A DNA stretch of 64,000 nt from Cephalotus follicularis (taxonomy: Eukaryota > Streptophyta > Magnoliopsida > Oxalidales > Cephalotaceae), in the NCBI GenBank assembly GCA_001972305.1, contig BDDD01002267.1:62001-126000 (forward strand). Direction: 5' to 3'. This document shows, piece by piece, positions 1 to 10,655 of the stretch. A program made the translations under genes and the position numbers. How positions within the stretch are numbered: position 1 is the first letter of the stretch; the number at the start of each line of letters is the position of its first letter. A model generated the notes under the pieces. It searched no databases and was not told where the DNA came from. It worked only from the letters and a program-made list of their open reading frames with translations.

Positions 1-413
1 TGATACATACGCGTCAACGTGAATAGAGCAAAGATCAGACAGTAGCTTATGGAGTCAACGTGAAGAGCAAAAGGAGTTAACGCAATCAAAATAGACGTCA
101 ACGCCTATCGTACACGTCAACGCCAAAGACAGGCAGACACAAAATCTGCAAGAACTAAAGGTGCTAAAATGGTGAAGACTTACCATTCTTGATTCAAACG
201 GCTCTTTAATGATTTCCTCGATGATAGCAACGGTCATATTCAACAAGAATCCTATAAATAAAGGCTGAATCAACAGCAAAATAATCAAGTAAATCTGCAA
301 GTGAACTTTCATATTCTTAATGAGTTTTTGTTTCATTTTGGAAGTCTTATCTTCTAATATTGAGCATTACTTTCATACTCAACCTTTGTAGAGGTTATTA
401 CAAACACAACACC
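1..413 (+). repeat. Truncated copia LTR fragment with GTCAACG motif array
   Basis: This stretch matches the LTR at about 14338-14750 almost base for base, including several GTCAACG motifs (about 10-115) and a TATA-like CTATAAATA at 252-260. It is the U3/R part of the same Sirevirus-like LTR family as the 13850-15088 LTR. It stops abruptly at 413, where a different LTR (TGTTGGC...) begins, so it looks like the host of a nested insertion. Its left part lies outside the window. The predicted reading frame on the minus strand here is LTR sequence, not a gene. Confidence 0.75.
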
Positions 414-612
414 TGTTGGCTTTTTGCCACTCCTTCAATTGTGTTAAAGATTATGTTTCGATGATTAACAAACAAGTAACCATCAATAAATACTTATATG
501 CATGTTTTGATTTATTACAATTTCATATACTCACTTGGTTGTATTGTTGAAAGTGTTACAAAGGTTCTAAATTGCAGAAACAGGCATTGCAGCCGACTGG
601 AACAGAGCTTCA
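414..612 (+). repeat. 5' LTR fragment of pol-less copia element 1
   Basis: The 199 bases starting TGTTGGC repeat the start of the LTR at 4395 nearly perfectly, up to 'cagagcttca', where the two diverge. From 613 the sequence is already gag coding sequence. The rest of the LTR, the primer-binding site, the leader and about the first 70 gag codons are therefore missing here. The element begins with a truncated LTR fused to gag, probably by deletion. Confidence 0.8.
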
Positions 613-2053
613 ATGACAATGACTTTAGAATGCTCCAATTGAATTCTAAGGACAAACATGATTTATTTTGTGCCGTTGGCCCGAATGAATTTAATCGGAT
701 ATCCTCTTGTGATTCGGCTAAGCAAATGTGGGATTTGTTAGAAGTCACATACGAAGGCACGAATCAAGTTAAGGAATCTAAAATTAGCATGCTTGTACAT
801 GAGTATGAATTGTTTGTAATGCATGATAATGAGAGTATTAGTGATATGTTTACTCGTTTTACTACAATTATCAACTCTCTCAAAAATCTTGGCAAATCCT
901 ATCCTAACCATGAACTTGTAAGGAAAATCTTAAGGTGCTTGCCAAAGAGTTGGACGCCTAAGGTGACGGCTATTGTGGAGGCCAAAGATCTCTCCACTCT
1001 CCCACTCGAACAATTACTTGGCTCCTTGATGACATATGAGACAACAATGAAGAATCATGAGAATGTGGAAGTTAAGAAGAAAAAGACAATCGCATTCAAA
1101 GCTTCAAAGGAAGATAGTGAAAGTGATGAAGATGGATATGTTGCGCTTATTACCTCCCAATTCAAAAGGTTCCTCAAGAATCAAAGAGGTAAAAAGAATT
1201 TCAAAAAGAATTACCTTTAAGATGAAGAACCAAGCAAACGGGAAGAACCAACTTGCCATGAATGCAAGAAACCCGGCCACTTCAAAAACGAATGTCCAAA
1301 CCTTAAAAAGAAAGAGCAATTCAAGAAAAAGAATGGACAATTCAAGAAAAAGAAAGCAATGGTTGCCACATGGTCGGATAGCGACTCCTCAAGCTCCGAA
1401 GAGGAAAGCGATGAAGAAGTTGCACACATTGGCAATTGAGGATAAGGAAGAAGATGAGGTAAACTTTACATTTGATGAATTGCAAATTGCTTATGAAAAA
1501 GTGTATAATGAATATGAGAATATATGTTTGAAAAATAAGACTTTAAAGAAAAATGCTATCTCTATGTCAAAAGAAATTGATGTTTTAAAGAATGAGAATA
1601 GCAAGTTTTTAAATGAAATTGAATCTCTAAAAGATAAAAAATAGTTTTTACATGAATGAGATTGAAATTCAAAATGTTTCTTCAAAACTATCAATTGATT
1701 CTTTGGAAGAAAATGAAAAACTAAAAATTGAAATTGATGCTTTGAAGAAAACGTTTTCCAAATTTTCTAATAGTAGTGACAAGTTGGATAAATTGTTAGG
1801 TCTCCAAAGATGTGTGTTTGACAAAGCCGGTCTCGGCTACGATGAAATGAAAAATGTCAAGCATTTTCAAAATTTCTTTATCAAGAAAAGTGAGCCTAAA
1901 ATGTCTTGTAATTATTGTGGTAGAATAGGACATGTATCTACTTCATATTTTTATAGAAATAATCGTTGTAAAACTAAGAAAATTTGGGTTCCGAAAGGAA
2001 CTTTCATCACTAACACTCAAGGACCCAAATTTATTTGGGTACCAAAAGTTTAA
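613..2053 (+). pseudogene. gag: Degenerate Sirevirus-like copia gag (element 1)
   Basis: Gag is the nucleocapsid/capsid protein of copia retrotransposons, packaging element RNA in cytoplasmic particles. The frame from 613 reads a gag-polypeptide domain with typical segments such as VTYEGTNQVKESK and LRCLPKSWTPKVTAI. A stop lies at 1218-1220. In the same frame after it comes a zinc knuckle CHECKKPGHFKNEC (1253-1294), then ATWSDSDSSSSEEES. A frameshift near 1432 leads into a coiled-coil stretch (to 1644), and a further break gives 1652-2053. A second knuckle (1907-1948) has lost its last cysteine (Y instead). The frame ends with two WVPK motifs and a stop at 2053, about where pol would begin in autonomous Sireviruses. 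No protease or other pol domain follows. Confidence 0.85.
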
Positions 2054-2677
2054 ATCTCTTACTTTGTACTCAAAGGAAATGATATTTTGGAACATCAAGG
2101 TATATATATGTGAGCACATGTGTATTAAGTTCTTTTTGTTTTTGTACATGTCATGAAAATTGGTATGTGTGTATGTGCTATGATTTTTTTAATGCAATTA
2201 CATGATTGATTGTATATTTGTTTTTCAAACATACCTTGCATCAAACATTGAGTTTTCAACTCAATCAAATCAAAATGCTCATATCTAAGTCACTATTAAT
2301 TAATAATAGCTGACCACGATTTTTTCGGATCAAAGAAAAGACTCGAATCTGCCAAATTCTTCTTCTGCAGATTCCAGTCGACTGGTGTCTTGGTCCAGTC
2401 GACTGTTTTTACAAGAGAAGTCGACCCCTTTCATAAGACATCGACGTCTTTCATGTTGAATCTGCCAATTTCTATTTTCTGCAGATTCCAGTCGACTGGA
2501 GTCCTGGTCCAGTCGACTGTCAGTGATCCAGTCGACTGTCCAATGACACCAGTCGACTGTTTTTACACAGAACAGACTTTAAAACACGCGTTTTCTCTCT
2601 GTCTCTCTCACATCTCTCTCTCCAAAAAAAACTTGCAAAACCCTAAAAATCGCCCCAAAATCGTCCCTCTCTCATCA
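2054..2677 (+). promoter_or_regulatory. ORF2 leader with CAGTCGACTG palindrome array
   Basis: This 620-base spacer between gag and ORF2 has no long frame of its own. Between about 2374 and 2572 it holds six CAGTCGACTG palindromes plus two related GTCGAC/TCGAC sites. The same motif recurs in the LTR of this element (4568-4755). After the array come a weak TATA-like CTTTAAAAC (2577-2585), a CT-rich stretch typical of plant 5' UTRs and then the ORF2 ATG. A separate promoter for ORF2 is an inference from this layout. Confidence 0.5.
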
Positions 2678-3784
2678 ATGGCATCAAGGAAGAGGAAAAC
2701 TACAGCAAAGCAAGCAAGCTCAAGTCCAAGAAAGGATTATGATGCTGATTTGTTCCTTTCAAAGGAGAATGAGGATAAGTATAACTGCTCTCTAATTTCT
2801 GTCAAATTACACAATGAGAAGTGGTTAGATAGGGCTGTTTTAACTTGTAATATTGCCTCTATTAGACAATGGCTTGAACAATTGGGATGGTTTGATTATT
2901 TGTGTTCATCTCACCCAATTTACCCTAGGATTGTGAAACTTTTTTATGCTAACCTAGAGAAAACCACCACTTGTGTTGCCAAATCTTTTGTTCTTGGTGT
3001 TGCTGTCAATTTAACCCCTGAATTCATAGGAGAAACCCTAGGCATTCCTTGCTCCGGTATCACAAACTTCAATGATATCGCAAGATCCGATGCATTAGAA
3101 ATTTGCTTAGAACGGCCTAATGTCAATCCTATTATGACCGTCACGAGTAGCCATTTGCCCATAGCTACCCGTATTCTCTTATTGCTAGTTACAAACACTT
3201 TGTTGCCAAAGGAAGGCTCGCATACACTTCCATCCGAGCGAGACCTAAAATTGATAGCTTGCATTAAGAATGGAACACTTGTCAATCTCCCATATCTTAT
3301 TGTCAACCATATCTTGTCAAGACCTAATCACCTCCCATACCCCATGCTCCTATGTAGAGTTTTAGCTACCCTAGACATTGACCTAAGTGATGAACACAAT
3401 GTCAAACCAAAATCCAAACAATTGATCAATAAAGCCGGTTTAAAGAGTTGTAATATCGAGTTTGAGGATAATCTATGGGTAAAGATACCAGTTGCGGGAA
3501 GAGCACCGGTGAGGGCACCGAATGTAGATGTTAGTGGAGATGTTGGAGAAGAAGAGGAAGATGATGATGACGGAGATAGATTCGAAATGAGGCCAAGTGA
3601 AAGAGGAAGTGGAAGTGGTAGTAGTCGGCCAACAAGGGAATCTCTAGAAGCGAAGATGGACTACATTCAAGGAAGGGTGGATCAAATTTATGATCGCCTA
3701 GACTCCCAAGACGCGAAAATGGCCCAAGTGATCCAAATGCTCCAAAATACTTACCCTCAACCACCACCTCCCGGATCCTCTTGA
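2678..3784 (+). CDS. ORF2 of pol-less copia element: ATHILA ORF-1 / Transposase_32-like protein
   Basis: This is an intact frame of 368 codons. I chose the ATG at 2678 (MASRKRK) because it follows a CT-rich leader and starts a basic, nuclear-signal-like N-terminus; the upstream extension is motif array. Residues about 35-265 resemble the plant family annotated as putative plant transposon protein (Transposase_32) and the ATHILA ORF-1 protein, with segments like RQWLEQLGWFDYL, FIGETLGIP and LVNLPYLIVNHIL. An acidic run EEEEDDDDGD follows near residue 290. A predicted coiled coil spans about 320-358, and the tail is proline-rich. No signal peptide or membrane segment is visible. The molecular function of this family is unknown to me. 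The gene sits where pol should be, between gag and the polypurine tract. The protein at 11996-13162 is a divergent homologue. The open frame in an otherwise decayed element may mean recent selection. Confidence 0.75.
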   Translation: MASRKRKTTAKQASSSPRKDYDADLFLSKENEDKYNCSLISVKLHNEKWLDRAVLTCNIASIRQWLEQLGWFDYLCSSHPIYPRIVKLFYANLEKTTTCVAKSFVLGVAVNLTPEFIGETLGIPCSGITNFNDIARSDALEICLERPNVNPIMTVTSSHLPIATRILLLLVTNTLLPKEGSHTLPSERDLKLIACIKNGTLVNLPYLIVNHILSRPNHLPYPMLLCRVLATLDIDLSDEHNVKPKSKQLINKAGLKSCNIEFEDNLWVKIPVAGRAPVRAPNVDVSGDVGEEEEDDDDGDRFEMRPSERGSGSGSSRPTRESLEAKMDYIQGRVDQIYDRLDSQDAKMAQVIQMLQNTYPQPPPPGSS

Positions 3785-4380
3785 GCAAACATCTTATGCA
3801 TTTCATAATTTAGTTTTGAAATGTGTGATGAACTTGTTATGAGTTTTTATCTTATAGTTTGTGTTTAACTTGGTACTTTTTATTGTAAAATGACTTTGAA
3901 ATATTATGTAATGAATGTGCATTGCTATTTTATGTGATGAAGTTTTTATGTTGATGGAGTTCAATATATATATGGATTATGCTTGTTGTTATGTTGATTC
4001 CTCTGCATAGGTTTCAATTTGAGTATGGCTGAGTTAAAAATGTCAAAGACTTACACATATGCTATGATTAAGGGGGAGTCTCTTTGATCTTTTTGTTGCT
4101 TGACAAAAAGGGGGAGATGATTATTGGTATTGCATTGATATTGGTTTTTAAACATTGATATCTTTCCTTTCATTAGTAAAATTGAGTTTTGCATTTGCAA
4201 AAGTGCTTAGGTATACATTGGTTTTTAAACTATCTTTTTAAGTCTATGCATACAAAAAGGGGGAGAATTACTGTTAAATGACTTGGACATATGCTTAGAC
4301 TTGATAAAATTATAGTGAGTTATTTTTCAGTAAGTTAGAAATCAAAATCATGCAATATTAGGCTTGTTTTGTCAATCATC
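3785..4380 (+). other. 3' noncoding region with repeated polypurine boxes
   Basis: No coding sequence is seen. The AT-rich stretch contains repeats of a GGGGGAG box: near 4071-4079, 4105-4118 and 4253-4268, before the true polypurine tract at 4381. Multiple polypurine-tract-like boxes upstream of the 3' LTR are a known trait of Sireviruses, supporting that assignment for an element lacking pol. Confidence 0.65.
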
Positions 4381-4394
4381 AAAAAGGGGGAGAT
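4381..4394 (+). other. Polypurine tract of element 1
   Basis: AAAAAGGGGGAGAT lies directly before the LTR start TGTTGGC at 4395, the expected place for plus-strand DNA priming. Confidence 0.8.
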
Positions 4395-5227
4395 TGTTGG
4401 CTTTTTGCCACTCCTTCAATTGTGTTAAAGATTATGTTTCGATGATTAACAAACAAGTAACCATCAATAAATACTTGTATGCATGTTTTGATTTATTACA
4501 ATTTCATATACTCACTTGGTTGTATTGTTGAAAGTGTTGCAAAGGTTCTAAATTGCAGAAACGGGCATTGCAGCCGACTGGAACAGAGCTTCAGTCGACT
4601 GCCAAGGCATACAGTCGACTGCCAACATTTGACCAGCCGACTGGACCTTCAAACAAACCCAGATCTGCAGGTGCACTCCAGCCAGCCGACTGCCACAGGG
4701 CTCTAGTCGACTGCCGTGACACACCAGTCGACTGACAAGGCTTTCCAGCCGACTGCCAAGAAATGCACAATTGTGCAATTACTTTCATATTCAACCTTTG
4801 TAGAGGTTATTGCAAACACTACACCTACTTGAATATTTGTTGTAACCCAGGTCGTCAGTACCTACTTTCAAAGTTAGGATTTAGCTTTCAAAAATCCGAG
4901 TTAGAATTTGACTCACAAAAATCCGAGTTAGGATTCAACTTGTCAAAATCTAGAAGTTTGGATTGTGATATGCGGATTACAATCTTAGTGGAACCTCAAG
5001 TTGCGGCTTGGGAAAGTGGACGTAGGCATTGTTGGCCGAACCACTATAAACTGTTTGCAACTCTCTTTCCCTTACTCGTTTTAACTGCAAGTTATTTTAT
5101 TGTTTATAATTGTTTAGAATAACTTGTTTGATTGATTGTTTGTATCGTTCTTTAAAATTGAAAAGAAGGGTTATTTTCAGCATAACCTATTCACCCCCCC
5201 CTCTAGGTTGCTAGTTGTGGACATTCA
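4395..5227 (+). repeat. LTR shared between element 1 and the following gag
   Basis: The LTR starts TGTTGG after a polypurine tract and ends ..ATTCA, two bases before a primer-binding site. It is therefore the 3' LTR of the element to the left and also occupies the 5' LTR place for the gag at 5280. Its U3 holds eight CAGTCGACTG or CAGCCGACTG motifs (4568-4755). The segment carrying the TATA box in the related LTR at 13850-15088 is missing, so promoter activity is doubtful. The end holds the conserved CACCCCCCCCTCTAGG box (near 5195). Confidence 0.8.
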
Positions 5228-5229
5228 TT

Positions 5230-5241
5230 TGGTATCAGAGC
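5230..5241 (+). other. Primer-binding site (initiator tRNA-Met type)
   Basis: TGGTATCAGAGC is the standard site complementary to the 3' end of plant initiator methionine tRNA. It lies two bases after the LTR end. Confidence 0.85.
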
Positions 5242-5279
5242 GGTTTTTATCGTTAATCTTAATTGAGATAGTTTGATCC

Positions 5280-6155
5280 ATGGCAACCTTTTTCAATGAT
5301 AATGTTAGTCAATCCATTAACAAACTCCCTAGTTTTGATAGAAATAATTACAGTTATTGGAAAACTAGAATGACTATCTTTATTCAATCTTTGGATTATC
5401 AACTATGGAATATCATTACAAATGGTCTTGAAATCCCCACAAAATTAGTTGATGGACAAAGAGTTCTTAAGCTGAACAATGAATATAAAGATCACGATTT
5501 TAAATTGCTTCAGTTGAATGCTAAAGCTAAGCATTTGATTTTTTGTGCTTTGAGTCCTAGTGAGTTCAATAAAGTCTCATCTCTTGATTCCGCAAAAGAG
5601 ATGTGGGATAGACTTATGGTTACCTACGAAGGTACCAATCAGGTAAAGGACACCAACATCAATAGACTTGTACATGACTATGAACTTTTTACGATGGTTG
5701 AGAATGAAAATATATCTAGTATGTATGCAAGATTCAATGACATTATTAATGCTTTAAAAGGCCTTGGAAAGGTCTATACTAATCATGAACTTGTGAGTAA
5801 GATTCTCAGGTATCTCCGGAGTCATGGGAACCAAAAGTCACGGCCATAGAGGAAGCAAAAGATTTATCAACTCTTCCGTTAGAAGACTTGTTGGGATCGT
5901 TGATGGCACACGAACTTCGGATGAGGGATCAAGCAAAAAAAGCTTCAAAAGATGAAGAAAGTGATGAAGATGAAATGGCCTTATTAACTAAAAGGATTAG
6001 AAAGGTCCTTATGAACAAGAAGAACTTCTCCAAGAAACAATTAAAGAAGTTTCAATCCAAAGGAGATACAACCAAGAGCGAAAAAGATGAAAAGGAAGTC
6101 ATATGCTATGAATGTGACAAGCAGGGTCACATAAGGCCAGATTGTCCAAAGTTAA
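5280..6155 (+). pseudogene. gag: Sirevirus-like copia gag, copy 1 (truncated by LTR)
   Basis: The ATG at 5280 follows the primer-binding site by 38 bases. The frame reads MATFFNDNVSQSINKLPSFD and the copia gag domain to about 5815. There a small deletion shifts the frame: the related minus-strand gag at 15400 keeps LRCLPKSWEPK intact here. The second part (5819-6155) carries a lysine-rich stretch and the zinc knuckle CYECDKQGHIRPDC. It ends at 6155, where an LTR start (TGTAATGACTGG) follows the target bases gttaa. The copy at 7668-8543 is nearly identical and shares both the frameshift and the LTR insertion point. Not functional as it stands. Confidence 0.85.
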
Positions 6156-7369
6156 TGTAATGACTGGAAATTTTTGTTAAAGTTATACAGTTAAAGCAGT
6201 AGCAAGCACAGTTGAGCTGCTGGCTCAATTGCCGAACATTTCCAATTTGCTGCCAATTGTCGATTATTACTCCCTTTCGCTATCGAACCAAACTATCAGC
6301 TCATTCACTGCACACACAACACATTTCCATTAAGTTCGACACACAAAACATTTTCGTCGCCGAAACGCCGACCGAATTCCGACCGACACAACCAGGCGGT
6401 GAAACACCCATCAACGGGTTCCACATTGAACGGTCTACTCAAAACCGGTCAAGACCCGCCAGGAATCGGCGCCGAACGCCGCGCCACGGCCGACAGCGAG
6501 TTGCGACTCACTGAGTCGACTCGCCGGACCTTAACAGGTCCGATCACCACCCAAAAATGCTACACAATCATCATCTCAATACATCACAACCCTAGACTCG
6601 GCGAGATTCGGCGCTAAACGCCGTGTATCAGGCAACAGTGAGTCGACTCGCTAGGTCGACTCAGTCAAATGATTCCGGCCGAAATACGCCACACCGGTGG
6701 TCAAAATGGCCATAGCTGGCCTTCTACACCACAACCCAAGCCATCTGCGACGCTAACTGCGCCGGGAAACGCGCGGTCGAACGCGCACAGTGGCGCGAAG
6801 AAGAGAAGAAAAATGGAGAAAATAGAAGAAGGGGAAGAGGTTACCGGTCGGTGGCGTGCCTGGGTTGACCGCCGTGCTCTCCCGGTCCGGTAGCTATCTC
6901 CAGCGCTCTCTCCCGATCTCTCTCTCTCTCTCTCTCTGTCTGGCACTCTCTCCCGCTGTCTCTCCCTGTGTCTCTTTCTTCTTGCACGGGCGCGCTATGC
7001 GCCCGTGTCTTCCCTTTTCCTTCTTTATTTGTTTCTTCCTTCTTTCTTATTGATATTTTACCAGCAATTATTAAGGACTAGGTCCCATTTATTCAGCAAA
7101 TTGCGATATAATTTAATCTAGCCACCACGAAAACAATCGCAATAATAATGCGGACACTGGGCTTTACTGTCGCGCATTAAAAATAGGCTTTATTAACCTG
7201 TTTTGGCAATATAATTGCGGTTTCAATGCGAAATGCGCTAAACATTTCCTTATCGTTCCACTTCCAAAACCTGACATTATCGAGGGAAAACATCATCAAA
7301 TTCAAGAATTTCACTATCCTTATTACTTTCGTGATAAGATTACATTTTTCGAAAAACTCGGGCATTACA
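6156..7369. repeat. LTR remnant with TGTAATG...CATTACA ends, GC-rich core
   Basis: The first about 30 bases equal the start of the solo LTR at 8544, and the last seven (CATTACA) match its end, but the middle is different and unusually GC-rich. Read on the minus strand it begins TGTAATGCCCGAG, typical of Ty3/gypsy LTR starts. It holds GTCGAC motifs (6510-6660), a CT microsatellite (about 6918-6945) and a perfect 9-bp GC inverted repeat (6985-7007). No matching TSD flanks it (gttaa left, acaat right), so it is probably chimeric or partly deleted. Short reading frames across it have no recognisable domain. Orientation is uncertain. Confidence 0.55.
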
Positions 7370-7615
7370 ACAATCTAGTGGAACCTTAAATGCGGCTTGG
7401 GAGAGTGGACGTAGGCACATTTTGCCGAACCACTATACATTGTTTGCAACTCTCTTTCTCTTACTCTTTTATTTAATCATAACTTATTTTATTGCTTATA
7501 ATTGTTTAAGAGTAATTTGATTGCTTGTTTGTATTGTTTTTGATTTTTAAAAGGAGGGTTATTTAAAGCATAACCTATTCACCCCCCCCTCTAGGTTGCT
7601 AGTTGTGGACATTCA
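7370..7615 (+). repeat. 5' LTR remnant (R/U5 end) of pol-less copia element 2
   Basis: These 246 bases match 14890-15088 (GTGCGGCTTGGGAGAGTGGACG region) and continue to the conserved CACCCCCCCCTCTAGGTTGC box and the ..ATTCA end. The U3 part of this 5' LTR is lost, replaced by the LTR remnant to the left. Confidence 0.8.
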
Positions 7616-7617
7616 TT

Positions 7618-7629
7618 TGGTATCAGAGC
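7618..7629 (+). other. Primer-binding site of element 2
   Basis: TGGTATCAGAGC lies two bases after the LTR end, as at 5230. Confidence 0.85.
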
Positions 7630-7667
7630 GGTTTTTATCGTTAATCTTAATTGAGATAGTTTGATCC

Positions 7668-8543
7668 ATGGCAACCTTTTTCAATGATAATGTTAGTCAA
7701 TCCATTAACAAACTCCCTAGTTTTGATAGAAATAATTACAGTTATTGGAAAACTAGAATGACTATCTTTATTCAATCTTTGGATTATCAACTATGGAATA
7801 TCATTACAAATGGTCTTGAAATCCCCACAAAATTAGTTGATGGACAAAGAGTTCTTAAGTTGAACAATGAATATAAAGATCACAATTTTAAATTGCTTCA
7901 GTTGAATGCTAAAGCTAAGCATTTGATTTTTTGTGCTTTGAGTCCTAGTGAGTTCAATAAAGTCTCATCTCTTGATTCCGAAAAAGAGATGTGGGATAGA
8001 CTTATGGTTACCTACGAAGGTACCAATCAGGTAAAGGACACCAAAATCAATAGACTTGTACATGACTATGAACTTTTTACGATGATTGAGAATGAAAATA
8101 TATCTAGTATGTATGCAAGATTCAATGACATTATTAATGCTTTAAAAGGCCTTGGAAAGGTCTATACTAATCATGAACTTGTGAGTAAGATTCTCAGGTA
8201 TCTCCGGAGTCATGGGAACCAAAAGTCACGGCCATAGAGGAAGCAAAAGATTTATCAACTCTTCCATTAGAAGACTTGTTGGGATCGTTGATGACACACG
8301 AACTTCGGATGAGGGATCAAGCAAAAAAAGCTTCAAAAGATGAAGAAAGTGATAAAGATGAAATGGCCATATTAACTAAAAGGATTAGAAAGATCCTTAT
8401 GAACAAGAAGAACTTCTCCAAGAAACAATTAAAGAAGTTTCAATCCAAAGGAGATACAACCAAGAGCGAAAAAGATGAAAAGGAAGTCATATGCTATGAA
8501 TGTGACAAGCAGGGTCACATAAGGCCAGATTGTCCAAAGTTAA
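7668..8543 (+). pseudogene. gag: Copia gag of element 2, N-terminal part (copy 2)
   Basis: This is the same protein as at 5280-6155 with only a handful of base differences. It has the MATFF start at 7668, the shared frameshift near 8203-8207 and the zinc knuckle CYECDKQGHIRPDC near 8490-8530. It is interrupted at 8543 by a solo LTR and resumes at 10656 in a sensible frame (KKKDKAKK). Together the two parts cover the whole Sirevirus gag region. Confidence 0.85.
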
Positions 8544-10650
8544 TGTAATGACTGGAAAATTTTGTTAAAGTTATATGAAAATATGATTGCCATTGTTAAG
8601 GTTGGAAAATATTTTATGAGGCCCGTAATATGATTGCCATTGTAATGTGAGAAAACGTTTTGCGCATGTTTTGCAATGTTGAACGCGTCAACTGCCAAGA
8701 ATAAGCGTCGATAGTTTACAAAGCGTCGACTGCCTATTTTAAGGTGTCGACGGTTTGCCTTGGTTATGTGGTGAAATGCCTTAAGTATCGACTAATTTCA
8801 AGATAAACGTTTTAGCCTAAAAGCGCCGACGGTTTTAAGCGTTTTTGTCAACAGTTAAAGCCCATATTCTTTGTTAAGGCGTTTAACCAGTGACGCTTAG
8901 TGGTAAAGCGGCAGCGCTTTGAGGCTTAAGTGGCAACTCTATGCTCATAACCTCTGACGCTTTAAGAAAAACTTTGAAATACCGGCGGTTTTTGTCGTTT
9001 AGCGCGTTAATAATTTTAAGAAAGGACGCGTGTCGCCAAACGATTGAAGGAGTGAAGATATTGATTTTTTTAAGCAGAAAACGACAAATCTAAGGCGGCT
9101 TTTACTTCCTATAAATACGGGGTAAGTAAACGGGTAAGTAAACATAGAAGCAGTAGTAAGTTCTGATAGAATTTTTCTAAGAGAAGAGAGAAGGAGAGTC
9201 TGAGAGTCTACGAGAGAAAGATGAGAGAAAGAGAAGAGAAAGAGAGAAAAAAGTAGAGAAAGAGGAGAAAAGAGAGGGAAAGTTCTGCTGAAATTACTTC
9301 AGTGTAGAAAAGAAGAGAAGGAGATTAAAGCAAAGTAAGGATTCCTACTTTCTAAAGTATTTTATTTTAGTAAGGAAAATCTTACTTTCGCCAAAGTATT
9401 TTATTCCACTTATTTTCTAAATTATTAAATGTTGTATTTTCTGATATTTTGCTATAGCTTTACTTACCAGTTAAAATTTACGAATTCGTTGAAATATTTA
9501 CGTTAATTTTATTTATGAATTTTAGCTTTCTAAATTCGTTGAGATATTTACCTTAATGTTAATACTTTAATTTTTTTATCATGCTTTATGTATTCTGAAA
9601 TTCTGTCAATTTCTTGATAAAATTATATGTTTATTTTTCGTTATGAAAATTATGATTTTATCATTTTACTATTTTACGTTGCTATATGTAAAGTCGGTTT
9701 TACAAATGTTGTACGAATTTATTTTATGAATGCTTTGAGCTGATCACTCAAAGTATTTAAGAAAATGATTTATGAAAGGTGAAAATAAAATGAACTGAGA
9801 TGAACAACTACTGGATTGCGATCCAGGGAGGATATATCTAGTAAAGATCAATGTTATGAGCGGAGAGTGCTCATGGACATGCATGTGATGTAAGGTTAGT
9901 AACCGGGGGAGTGTACAATGCCCCGGTGAAGAATGGTTCAATTGGGTTATTTAAGTTTATACAACCCCTCAATTATTTATGAAATGTTCTGATTCATGAG
10001 ATATGATCAGAAAAAAGAAATGAAATGTTCTGTTTCATGAGATATGAACAGAAAAGGAAATAAATGTGAAATATTTTGGCTTTTATACCAGAAAAAGAAT
10101 TTTAATGATGTTTTATTTTCAAGTATGATTATGTTATATGCCGAAAGAATGTATGATTTGAAATCATTTTGATATAAAGATCATCAAAAAGGAATTTCGT
10201 TAACATTTTTTTTATAACTATGATTCTTACTGGGCTATTTCAGCTTATTCCTTGCAATATATTGTTTTCAAATAAAATTTACAGGAGATGATTGACGTGG
10301 AAATTCGGACTTTAGAGGAAGCTCGGAAAGCATATCTTGAAAGAAATTTTGTTATACATTAATGTTTTATATAAACTGCTGTTGATGTAATAAGTTAATA
10401 TTTTTTCACTGAGAAATGAATCATGATGATGTTATCTATGAACGTTAAAGTTATGATGATTTAAATGAGAGTATGATGTTAGAAAGTTTAATATATAAAG
10501 TTGCAAATTATATATGAGATTATGAGAAGTTTGATCAATATTAGCAATTAGTAAGATTGTTAAAAGATTAAAAGACTTACCCCCATGTAACGCACCGAAT
10601 CCTCGAGATTCGCTTTGAGCTTCAAGTGAACTCGGATTGGGGGCATTACA
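8544..10650 (+). mobile_element. Solo LTR, probably Ty3/gypsy, inserted in gag with TSD gttaa
   Basis: The 2107-base insertion begins TGTAATG, ends CATTACA and is flanked by the five-base repeat gttaa (8539-8543 and 10651-10655). There is no internal domain, so this is one LTR left after LTR-LTR recombination. A TATA box TATAAATA (9110-9117) followed by a purine-rich leader supports plus orientation. Upstream of it, 8690-8850 holds about eight GTCGAC/GTCAAC-type motifs. Short frames inside are not genes. Confidence 0.85.
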
Positions 10651-10655
10651 GTTAA

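Noticed and set aside
498-1220. A 240-codon plus-strand frame that looks like one gene
   Set aside because: Its first about 38 codons read LTR sequence (identical to 4479-4594); only the part from 613 is gag.
6212-7053. Several 65-100 codon frames in GC-rich DNA
   Set aside because: They overlap in different frames within an LTR remnant and show no domain.
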